10,739 bases of DNA from Bradyrhizobium sp. (lineage in GTDB: Bacteria > Pseudomonadota > Alphaproteobacteria > Rhizobiales > Xanthobacteraceae): NCBI GenBank assembly GCA_025960445.1, contig JAICIT010000042.1, positions 1 to 10,739 on the forward strand, given 5' to 3'. This document shows, in pieces, positions 1 through 6,496 of the stretch. Numbering within the stretch: position 1 is the stretch's first letter; every line of letters begins with the position of its first letter. Made by a program: the position numbers and the translations under genes. The notes below the pieces were generated by a model that saw nothing but the letters and a program-made list of their open reading frames with translations, did not search any database and had not been told where the DNA came from.

Positions 1-1025
1 ACACCTTCGCGGACCACGGCGACACCGTCCAGTTCGATCGTCGTCCCCATCATCGGAAGATCGAAATGCCCGGCGGTGTAACGGCCGGCGAATTCATTCG
101 CGCCGGTCGAAAACAGGAAATTGCCGGCGACGGCGCGCAGCTCGGTGCCATTGGTGTCGCGCTGATCGTACATCGTCAGCGCCTCATAGCGGGCACGCGG
201 GTTCATTCCGAACCCGACATGCGAGACGGCATAGGCTTCGCGGTCGCCCCATGCCGCGAGATAGGCGCGCATCATCGTGGCGTCAGCCCCCTCGCCTTCC
301 AGGTCGGTGACGTAATCGTTTCTCAACTGCATCCGAACCGGCGAGGTCAAATAGCGTTTGAAGGTAAGGTTGATGTCGCCGGCCGCCATCACCAGCGTGC
401 CGTTCACCGTTCCGCTTTTAGGGAAACTGACGACGATCCCGCCAGGCCAATGCGCGAGCGTTCCCGGCTTGTCGGTCCAACCCCACACGCCCACCGTCGA
501 GGCGCCGATCATATCCACCTCGAGCGCAGTTCCTGCTTTCGACGTCACGCGCATCCGTTTGGTTGCGCGCATCATCTTCGCCGCCGCCCTCACCCGTTTT
601 TCCAGCGCGCCATCGGGCAGCATGCGCTCGAGCGCCTCCGGATGCTCATTGGAAATGACGAGAATGCGCGCGCCGGATTTCAGTATTTCCGGCGTTTCCA
701 CCGCGTGCATCAGCCCTTCAATGGTGCAATCGACCACGAAGCCCGCCTGCTGCAAGGCGGCAACCACAGGCACTAGCCGCTGGATCGCTTCGCTGGCCCC
801 GGTGGAGCGGATCGGCACGATCTGCTTGTTGCGCGGTGTCGGCACGATGACGTGGAATGGTCTCGCGCCGATCCGCAACAGCGCCAGTTCGGCAAGGTGG
901 ACATTAAGCGCGCGCGACTGCGTCTCCGAAAGGATCGCGGCAGTATCTCTCGGCTTGACCGCGCACCGATCGAAAATTTCGCAGAACGCGTCGATCCATT
1001 TCGCTTCGATGCGGTCTGCAAACAT
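1..1025 (-). CDS. 2,5-dihydroxypyridine 5,6-dioxygenase (NicX)-like protein, 3' end cut by window
   Basis: Reading from an ATG at 1025 to the left edge gives 341 codons with no stop, so only a few C-terminal residues should be missing (NicX is about 350 aa). NicX is a non-haem Fe(II) enzyme that opens the ring of 2,5-dihydroxypyridine to N-formylmaleamate in nicotinate breakdown. From my memory of the Pseudomonas putida NicX sequence and structure, the metal ligands are His265, Ser302, His318 and Asp320. Here the same motifs occur as H269 (SHVGFG), S306 (NFLFSTG), H320 and D322 (GHFDLP). The blocks EILKSGARIL, the RMLPD that follows, and AHWPGG also match. A strong ribosome site (AAGGAG) lies about 6 bases before the ATG. 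It is last in the transporter operon, 25 bases after the second permease. The family is distantly related to M29 aminopeptidases, so automated tools may call it a leucyl aminopeptidase. The length and the Ser ligand argue for the dioxygenase branch. The true substrate is not known. Confidence 0.78.
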   Translation of the reverse strand, partial: MFADRIEAKWIDAFCEIFDRCAVKPRDTAAILSETQSRALNVHLAELALLRIGARPFHVIVPTPRNKQIVPIRSTGASEAIQRLVPVVAALQQAGFVVDCTIEGLMHAVETPEILKSGARILVISNEHPEALERMLPDGALEKRVRAAAKMMRATKRMRVTSKAGTALEVDMIGASTVGVWGWTDKPGTLAHWPGGIVVSFPKSGTVNGTLVMAAGDINLTFKRYLTSPVRMQLRNDYVTDLEGEGADATMMRAYLAAWGDREAYAVSHVGFGMNPRARYEALTMYDQRDTNGTELRAVAGNFLFSTGANEFAGRYTAGHFDLPMMGTTIELDGVAVVREG

Positions 1026-1050
1026 CACTTTCTCCTTACGAACCCTTGCA

Positions 1051-1818
1051 TCAAACTTCCGGGAACCCGCGCAGCAGATAATTCCGCAGGCCTTCCAGCA
1101 AGCCATTGAGAATCAGGCCGAGCAGCGAAATCGTGATCAGCGGCACAAACATGTCCACCGCCTGAAAGGTTCGAGCTGCCGTCACCAGCACATGACCGAG
1201 GCCGTCGGTCGAGGTGATCATCTCGGCCAGAAACACCACGATGCAGGAGATCACGAGTCCGATGCGACAACCAGTAAGGATCGATGGCACGGCCGCCGGC
1301 AGCACCACCTTGAACAGGATCTGACGTCTTGGCGTACCTGCAGCCATCGCCGACCAGATCAGCTTCTGTTCCACCATTGAGGCGCCGTAATAGGTCGACA
1401 ACAGGATCGGGAAGAGCGCGTCGGCTGCAACCAGCATGATCTTGGATTGATGATTGAAGCCCAGCAGCAGCAATAGTGCCGGATAGAGCGCCACCTTCGG
1501 CAGCGGCGCCAACACCCGCACGATCGGACGCACCACCGCATTGATGGCTGGGCTCGCCGCCGCGGCAAGGCCAATGCTGACGCCCAGCAGCACCGCAATC
1601 GAGAAACCCGCGAACAGCCGAAACAGCGTGGCCGCGATCTCCTGCTGATAGGTCGTGGTGAACAGTTGCTGTGCCAGGCGCGTGAATACGAGACCGGGCG
1701 GCGGCAGCAAGGCCGGCGGCGCATAGCCAAAGGAGACAAGCGCCTGCCATAGCGCAATCATGAGTGCGATCGGCACGATCCCAAGCAGAATGTCGGTCGT
1801 AACAGCACGTGAGTTCAT
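1051..1818 (-). CDS. ABC transporter permease, NitT/TauT/SsuC type (second of two)
   Basis: A 255-aa inner-membrane permease. It has about six hydrophobic segments, at roughly residues 9-30, 68-88, 104-121, 124-142, 185-203 and 222-241. The BPD_transp_1 coupling loop (EAA-like) lies at about residues 150-178 and ends in KVVLPAAVPSILTGCR, where the ATPase docks. I chose the ATG at 1818, which overlaps the stop of the upstream permease as ATGA. The reading frame stays open as far as 2145, but that extension lies over the upstream permease and is not membrane-like. Together with the upstream permease and the ATPase at 2597-3442 it should form the importer; the binding protein is at 5327-6313. 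It resembles permeases for taurine, sulfonates, nitrate or thiamine precursors, but the sequence does not reveal the substrate. Confidence 0.9.
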   Translation of the reverse strand: MNSRAVTTDILLGIVPIALMIALWQALVSFGYAPPALLPPPGLVFTRLAQQLFTTTYQQEIAATLFRLFAGFSIAVLLGVSIGLAAAASPAINAVVRPIVRVLAPLPKVALYPALLLLLGFNHQSKIMLVAADALFPILLSTYYGASMVEQKLIWSAMAAGTPRRQILFKVVLPAAVPSILTGCRIGLVISCIVVFLAEMITSTDGLGHVLVTAARTFQAVDMFVPLITISLLGLILNGLLEGLRNYLLRGFPEV

Positions 1819-2600
1819 GCAAAGCTCAATGGGATTTCGAAGCCCGGCTCTGACCATCTTACCAGCCTGGCGCGCAGTCTTTCGAACGCGGCATCGAGGC
1901 CGATCCCCATGGCGCCGATGATGATGATCATCGCGTAGACCGTGTCGTATTGTCCCATGTCGAGCGCGTTGAACAGGATATTGCCGGCTCCGGACTGCCG
2001 CGCGATCATCTCGCTTGTCACCATGGTAATCAGCGCCAGCACGAGCCCGGTGCGGCAGCCGGTGAGGATCTCCGGCAGCGCGGCGGGCAGCACGATCCGG
2101 ATCATGCGCTGCGCAGCCGACAGGCCCATGGCCGCGCCAGACCACAGCATCTTTTCCTCGATTGCTTTGGCGCCCTGGAAGCTGTGATAGATCACGGGAA
2201 GGCTGACGCCGAGAAAGATGACAAGCATCTTCGCGATATCACCAACGCCGAGCCAGAGCAGGATGATCGGCATCAGTGCCGCTTTTGGGACCGGATAGGT
2301 GATCATCAATAGCGGATTGAAGAACGACGCGACGGCGCGCGAGCGGCCCATCATCAATCCGAGCGGAATGGATACGAGTACCGCTACACTGAACCCGATC
2401 GCCATGCGCCTGATCGATGCGAGGATATTGATCAGCGATTCCTGGTCGCCAAGGATGGAGGGAATCGCCTTGATCGCTTCCCACGCGCCAGGAAAGCTGT
2501 CGGTTTTCAACATCAGCGCCGCAACCTGCCAAATAGCCAGCAGGCCGAGACAGGCCATCAGCGGCGCCGAACGGGAAACAAAAGCACGTATCACGGTCAC
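1815..2600 (-). CDS. ABC transporter permease, NitT/TauT/SsuC type (first of two)
   Basis: A 261-aa inner-membrane permease. It has an N-terminal membrane segment (about residues 11-30) and five more hydrophobic stretches, at about 68-85, 96-118, 122-138, 183-200 and 221-237. The EAA-type coupling loop at about 150-182 contains GLSAAQRMIRIVLPAALPEI. It starts with GTG at 2600, inside the stop of the ATPase gene (GTGA overlap). Its own stop overlaps the ATG of the next permease. These overlaps predict translational coupling and balanced expression. It shares the LPAA-P-ILTGCR-GLV block with the neighbouring permease but differs widely elsewhere, so the two are old paralogues rather than a recent duplication. 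Most members of this importer class use one permease as a homodimer, so a heterodimer is inferred here. Confidence 0.9.
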   Translation of the reverse strand: MTVIRAFVSRSAPLMACLGLLAIWQVAALMLKTDSFPGAWEAIKAIPSILGDQESLINILASIRRMAIGFSVAVLVSIPLGLMMGRSRAVASFFNPLLMITYPVPKAALMPIILLWLGVGDIAKMLVIFLGVSLPVIYHSFQGAKAIEEKMLWSGAAMGLSAAQRMIRIVLPAALPEILTGCRTGLVLALITMVTSEMIARQSGAGNILFNALDMGQYDTVYAMIIIIGAMGIGLDAAFERLRARLVRWSEPGFEIPLSFA

Positions 2601-3442
2601 GGCCGCAACTCGTCTTCGCTGGTGTCGTCGATCATGCCTTCGATATCGACGACGTACTTCTGGTAGCGCGGGTCAAGCAGCAGTTCCGAGCGGCGGCGCG
2701 GACGCGGCAAATCGATTTCGACGATCTGCTTGATGCGCCCGGGCGCGCGCGTCATCACCACGACCCTGTCGGACAGGAACACGGCCTCCTCGACCGAATG
2801 GGTGACGAACAGCACCGTCTTGCGGTCGCGTTCCCAAATCTTGAGCAGATCATTTTGAAGCCGGGTCCGCGTATGTGCGTCGAGCGCGCCGAACGGTTCA
2901 TCCATCAGCAGCACTGCCGGATGATAGGCGAGCGTGCGCGCCAGCGCGACGCGCTGCTTCATGCCGCCGGATAGCTCCTTGGGGTAGAAATGCTCAAAGC
3001 CTTTCAGGCCGACCTTCTCGATCAGCGCGCGGCTCTGGGCTTCGGCTTCGCCCGATTTTACCCCCTGCTGCCGTGGACCGTACATCACATTGCCAAGCAC
3101 GCTCTTCCAGGGAAACAACGCGAATTCCTGAAACACCGGGCCACGATCCGGCCCGGGACCTCTAATCGCCTTGCCTTTCACTCTCGCAACACCTTCGGTC
3201 GGGCTGACAAAGCCGCCGACGATATAAAGCAGGGTCGATTTTCCGCAGCCGGAAGGGCCCAGGATCGAGACAAAGGCGCCATCCTCGATCGTCAGGGAAA
3301 TGTCGGATATTGCGAGATGCTCCCGGCGTCCCGACGTGCGAAACACCTGAGAGACGCGATCGATCGTGATCATCGCGGCGCCCGTTTGGCGCGCCGGCGC
3401 GGCTTTTGCTTCAACGTTCGGCCGCGATGGCATAAGTTTCAT
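2597..3442 (-). CDS. ABC transporter ATP-binding protein, SsuB/TauB type
   Basis: A cytoplasmic ATPase that powers the importer. Numbered from the ATG at 3442 (281 aa), the Walker A is GPSGCGKST at 62-70, the Q-loop Gln is at 105, the signature LSGGMKQ begins at 157, Walker B VLLMDE is at 177-182, and the switch His is H215 (VTHSVEEA). The C-terminal tail, with IDLPRPR and a helix rich in acidic residues, is typical of the nitrate/sulfonate/taurine group. The start is uncertain. An in-frame GTG at 3478 would add 12 residues but has no ribosome site. The ATG at 3442 is preceded by a weak GAGCGG. The conserved domain itself begins at MITIDRV (ATG at 3373). The gene lies 120 bases after the dehydratase stop, the widest gap in the operon, and its stop overlaps the first permease. 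Confidence 0.92.
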   Translation of the reverse strand: MKLMPSRPNVEAKAAPARQTGAAMITIDRVSQVFRTSGRREHLAISDISLTIEDGAFVSILGPSGCGKSTLLYIVGGFVSPTEGVARVKGKAIRGPGPDRGPVFQEFALFPWKSVLGNVMYGPRQQGVKSGEAEAQSRALIEKVGLKGFEHFYPKELSGGMKQRVALARTLAYHPAVLLMDEPFGALDAHTRTRLQNDLLKIWERDRKTVLFVTHSVEEAVFLSDRVVVMTRAPGRIKQIVEIDLPRPRRRSELLLDPRYQKYVVDIEGMIDDTSEDELRP

Positions 3443-3521
3443 TTCCGCTCGTAATTCAGATTTGAGTCTGTCAGGCACAGTTCGAATGCTCGGCTGCGGT
3501 TAGACCGACCATAGCGGAAAT
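3441..3521 (-). promoter_or_regulatory. Inverted repeat that could mask the ATPase start
   Basis: In the gap before the ATPase gene, ATTTCCGCT (minus strand, 3521-3513) is perfectly complementary over 9 bases to AGCGGAAAT (3449-3441). The second arm includes the weak ribosome site and the first two bases of the ATG at 3442. Pairing across the 63-base spacer would bury the start site. This is seen in the sequence; any effect on translation is inference, and a 9-base match in a 120-base gap could arise by chance a few percent of the time. Confidence 0.3.
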
Positions 3522-3562
3522 TTGCAAGCATTGCCGATGCCGTTTCGACCTGACCGCCAACA

Positions 3563-5263
3563 TCAGGCCTGATCGAACCACGGCCACTCCGCCGCACCCT
3601 GATGCGTAACGGCGCCGCCGGGCGCCTGGCCCACCAGCCGGGCATATTTCGCCAGCGCGCCAGCCCGATGCCGCGGCCGCCGTGGCTTCCATGACTGCCG
3701 CCGGTTTTCGAACTCCCCGCCGTCAACCAGCAAGTCCAGCCGGCGCGCGCTGGCGTCAATCCGGATGCGGTCGCCATCGCGCACCAATGCGAGCGGGCCA
3801 CCGATGAACGATTCCGGCGACACATAGCCGATGCACATGCCCCGGGTGGCGCCTGAAAAACGCCCATCGGTGATCAGCGCGACCTTCTCGCCCATGCCCT
3901 GCCCATAGATCAACGCAGTGACGCCGAGCATCTCGCGCATGCCGGGCCCGCCGACCGGGCCCTCATTGCGAATCACGAGAACGTCACCAGCGGCGTATCT
4001 ACGATTGCGGACGGCATAAACGCATTGTTCCTCGTCCTCGAACACGCGCGCCGCGCCTTCGAACACAAGGTTCTTGAGACCGGCAACCTTGATGACGGCG
4101 CCGTCAGGACAAAGATTGCCCTTGAGAACCGCGACGCCTCCGTCCGGCATGATTGGCACGTTTGTAGGGAAGATGACCTCGCCATCAGGTGCGTTCGCTT
4201 TGGCATATTCTTCCGCGATGGTCCGGCCTGAAATCGTCAGGCAGTCACCGTCGATGTGACCGCTTTCAACCAGAGCGCGGATCACAACAGCGGCGCCGCC
4301 GATATCGTAAACGTCTTTGGCTGTATATTTACCGCCCGGGCGGAGATTGCCGATCAGGGGCGTGCGCGCAAATACCTCGCCGACATCATCAATGGAAAAG
4401 GATATCCCGGCTTCATTGGCGAGCGCCGGCAGGTGCAGCGCGGCGTTGGTCGATCCACCGGTCGCGGCGACGATCGCCGCACCGTTCTCCAGCGCTTTGC
4501 GCGTGACGATCTCGCGCGGCAACGGCCCGCCGCGCTTCAACATCGCCATGACCAGCCGCCCGGCGGAACGCGCGACCTGCGCCCGCTCTGGGTAGACCCC
4601 GGGAATCATCGAGACGTTGGGTATGGTCAAACCCATCGCTTCGGAAACCATGGCCATGGTGTTGGCGGTGAACTGCCCGGCGCAAGCGCCGATCGTCGGC
4701 AAGCAGGTCCGCTCGATGCCTTCGAGCGTCGCCTTGTCGATTTCGCCGGTCATGAGCGCGCCGACAGCCTCGTAGGAATCGAGCACCGTCAGGGTTCTGC
4801 CCTCGAACCGTCCAGGCAGCGCGCTACCTCCATAAATGAAGATCGACGGCACGTTGCAGCGGATCATTGCCATCATCACGCCGGGCAGCGTCTTGTCGCA
4901 GCCGCCGAAGCCAATCAAGGCGTCGTAGGCCAGACCATGCACCACAGCTTCAATCGAATCGGCAATCAGCTCGCGCGAGAGCAGCGAGAATTTCATGCCC
5001 TCGTGGTTCATGCTGATGCCGTCGGATACCGAAATCGTGGTGAATTCCCGCGGCGTGCCGCCGGCCTCCACGATTCCGGCTTTCGCCGCATCGACCTGAA
5101 AATCGTGCGTCATGTTGCACGGCGTCTGTTCGCCTTTCATGCTGACGACGCCGATCATCGGCTTGGCGAGCGCATCATCATCGAGTCCCATCGCGCGCAT
5201 GAAGGCGCGATGGGGCGCACGATCCAGCCCATCGGTGGTCACACGTGATCGCCACTTTTTCAT
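3563..5263 (-). CDS. IlvD/Edd-family dehydratase (dihydroxy-acid dehydratase-like)
   Basis: A 566-aa cytoplasmic Fe-S dehydratase, full length for the short IlvD type. IlvD turns 2,3-dihydroxy-3-methyl acids into 2-keto acids by losing water; relatives act on sugar acids. Visible family marks are the cluster cysteines C49 (TPCN), C122 (GGCDKTLPG, with the Mg-binding carbamylated Lys expected at K124) and C194 (GACAGQ). Further marks are [11 protein letters not shown] near 81-90, GGSTNA at 269-274, and the catalytic serine S470 in [12 protein letters not shown]. The ATG at 5263 has GAGG eight bases upstream. No other branched-chain biosynthesis gene (ilvC, ilvE, leu) is nearby. It sits between the binding protein and the other parts of an ABC importer, so a catabolic role on an imported compound is inferred. 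A reserve biosynthetic IlvD remains possible. Confidence 0.88.
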   Translation of the reverse strand: MKKWRSRVTTDGLDRAPHRAFMRAMGLDDDALAKPMIGVVSMKGEQTPCNMTHDFQVDAAKAGIVEAGGTPREFTTISVSDGISMNHEGMKFSLLSRELIADSIEAVVHGLAYDALIGFGGCDKTLPGVMMAMIRCNVPSIFIYGGSALPGRFEGRTLTVLDSYEAVGALMTGEIDKATLEGIERTCLPTIGACAGQFTANTMAMVSEAMGLTIPNVSMIPGVYPERAQVARSAGRLVMAMLKRGGPLPREIVTRKALENGAAIVAATGGSTNAALHLPALANEAGISFSIDDVGEVFARTPLIGNLRPGGKYTAKDVYDIGGAAVVIRALVESGHIDGDCLTISGRTIAEEYAKANAPDGEVIFPTNVPIMPDGGVAVLKGNLCPDGAVIKVAGLKNLVFEGAARVFEDEEQCVYAVRNRRYAAGDVLVIRNEGPVGGPGMREMLGVTALIYGQGMGEKVALITDGRFSGATRGMCIGYVSPESFIGGPLALVRDGDRIRIDASARRLDLLVDGGEFENRRQSWKPRRPRHRAGALAKYARLVGQAPGGAVTHQGAAEWPWFDQA

Positions 5264-5293
5264 GCGCGGGACCTCATGCGCCGGGCCCGCAGT

Positions 5294-5325
5294 GCTTTGG
5301 ATATCAGGACGTTTCCGGACAAAGC
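5294..5325 (-). other. Possible hairpin just after the binding-protein stop
   Basis: Right after the stop of the binding-protein gene (5329-5327) the message can pair GCTTTG (5325-5320) with CAAAGC (5299-5294), a perfect 6-bp stem with a 20-base loop. The loop contains the self-complementary TCCGGA. No run of T follows, so it is not a clear terminator. A stem here could protect the upstream message or reduce read-through, giving more binding protein than dehydratase. It is short and could be chance. Confidence 0.25.
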
Positions 5326-5326
5326 G

Positions 5327-6313
5327 CTACTGCAGCGGCGCGACGATGGTCGGATGCTTGAACTGCGCGACGTCCATCTTTGGCAGCATTCCGGTCTCGG
5401 CGTAGATATCAAGCATCTTCTGGATGGCCGGGAAATTCGGCGCGGCACCGGGGTCTCTGCCGAAATCATTGTCCTTGAGCAGATACGTATCCAGAACCGG
5501 GATCGGCGCTTTCAACACTTCGGAGACGACCTTGAGCGTCTCCTCCCGATTCGCGAGCGCCTTCTTCATGCCCGACGTGATGTCACGGACATAGGCCTTC
5601 ACGACATCAGGATTCTTGTCGACGAAATCGGCGCGGCATGCCTCAAGGATATGGACGATGTTCGGCATTTCCTCCGATAACGAAAACAGCTTGCGCGTGC
5701 CGCCCTTGGCCTCGGCGCGGGCCGCGAACGGCTGGTTCATATTCACCGCATCGACACGGCCCTGGCGCAGCGCGTCTTCGGAGACGGCAAACCCGACCTC
5801 GACCAGCTTGATGTCTTTCGCCGGATCGACACCGTTCTTTTTCAGCAGCATCGCGAAAGGGCCATACGTGCCGCCGCCGATCACGGAAATTCCAACGGTC
5901 TTACCTTTGAGATCGGAAATCTTCTTGATCGGGGAGTCGTCCATCACGGCCCAATAGACCGAGAATCCGCCCGGCTTTTCGTACACATGCTGGGCTACGA
6001 TGTAGGCCTTCAGGTTTCCGCCCACGACGCCATTCGCCAGCGACAGCGGCGCCTGCGTCGCGCAATCGAGCGCACCCGCTGCGAGAGCCTGCGTCATCGG
6101 CGCGGTACCCTGGAATTGCGTCCATTCGACCTTGTAGGTCTTACCGAGATCGGGAAATTCCGCGGGCCTGCGCATCATCCAGTATTTCGATTCCTCGGCC
6201 GGAATGGTCCAGCCGACCCGGATCGTCTGCTGCGCCTTCGATGGAGCGACGCTTGCCAGGACCGCGGCCAAAGCCCCGGCCGCCAGCATCCATTTTGAAC
6301 ATTTCAGCATCAT
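5327..6313 (-). CDS. ABC transporter periplasmic substrate-binding protein, NitT/TauT/SsuA type
   Basis: A 328-aa exported binding protein. I start it at the ATG at 6313 (a second ATG follows at once at 6310), because GGAG lies 5-8 bases upstream and the product then begins with a classic signal peptide: a Lys near the N-terminus, a hydrophobic core at residues 9-23 and a likely signal peptidase I cut after SKA (residue 27). The frame stays open to 6376, but that extension precedes the signal and is implausible. The mature protein has the type-II periplasmic fold pattern of the NMT1/TauA group: IRVGW at the start, a mid-protein DLKGKTVGIS hinge region and a DAVNMNQPFAARAEA segment. It is first in the operon, as is common for the most abundant transporter part. 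The ligand cannot be read from the sequence. Confidence 0.88.
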   Translation of the reverse strand: MMLKCSKWMLAAGALAAVLASVAPSKAQQTIRVGWTIPAEESKYWMMRRPAEFPDLGKTYKVEWTQFQGTAPMTQALAAGALDCATQAPLSLANGVVGGNLKAYIVAQHVYEKPGGFSVYWAVMDDSPIKKISDLKGKTVGISVIGGGTYGPFAMLLKKNGVDPAKDIKLVEVGFAVSEDALRQGRVDAVNMNQPFAARAEAKGGTRKLFSLSEEMPNIVHILEACRADFVDKNPDVVKAYVRDITSGMKKALANREETLKVVSEVLKAPIPVLDTYLLKDNDFGRDPGAAPNFPAIQKMLDIYAETGMLPKMDVAQFKHPTIVAPLQ

Positions 6314-6496
6314 CCCCGCTCCACTTCTCCGATGCCGACCAGCGTCAGCGCAACCAAGTTGAGCCAAGCCTTTCATGGTTCAAATGATGAGGCAAGCCAT
6401 CGCGGCATCCACGGTACCGCCCGCCGCACCGGCAACTGTGCTAAGGCCACTTTGCCGGATCAGCTCTCACCGGCGGGGATCAACGGAGATATTGAA
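6314..6496. promoter_or_regulatory. Divergent promoter region between the operon and the dehydrogenase
   Basis: This 183-base gap separates two genes that point away from each other, so it should carry the promoters of both the six-gene operon (minus) and the dehydrogenase (plus). Ribosome sites are visible at both edges: GGAG before 6313 on the minus strand, and GGAG at 6485-6488 before the ATG at 6497. A weak plus-strand candidate promoter is TTGAGC (6359-6364) with AATGAT (6383-6388) 18 bases on. I find no convincing minus-strand promoter. No regulator gene is in the window. Confidence 0.5.
6359..6383. promoter_or_regulatory. Imperfect inverted repeat, candidate operator
   Basis: TTGAGCC (6359-6365) and GGTTCAA (6377-6383) form arms of 7 bases with one mismatch around an 11-base spacer. 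They lie in the divergent promoter region and overlap the candidate plus-strand promoter. The size and spacing would suit a dimeric regulator, but the match is short and no regulator gene is nearby, so the assignment is weak. Confidence 0.22.

Noticed and set aside
1..1025. Annotation as an M29 leucyl aminopeptidase
   Set aside because: It is shorter than the roughly 400-residue peptidases, and the conserved Ser ligand motif FSTG together with the NicX-type blocks fits the dioxygenase branch better, though the two are distant relatives.
358..1380. Open frame of 340 codons on the plus strand at the left end
   Set aside because: It covers the NicX-like gene and part of the second permease on the other strand, both of which have strong motif support.
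4256..5248. Long open frame (330 codons) on the plus strand opposite the dehydratase gene
   Set aside because: It is antisense to a clear IlvD-family gene, has low-complexity Arg/His/Gly-rich content and no recognisable family, as expected of a GC-rich shadow frame.
5266..5290. GC-rich stem (GCGGG with CCCGC) around the dehydratase ribosome site
   Set aside because: Only five base pairs in very GC-rich sequence, with the ribosome site left in the loop; chance is the simplest explanation.
1..6313. A standard nicotinate degradation (nic) cluster
   Set aside because: Only the NicX-like gene fits; no hydroxylase, deformylase, amidase or maleate isomerase is in the window, and an IlvD-type enzyme is not part of that pathway.
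6350..6366. Sigma-54-like element (TGGCTC ... TTGC) on the minus strand upstream of the binding-protein gene
   Set aside because: The distance between the GG and GC pairs is two bases too long for a sigma-54 promoter.
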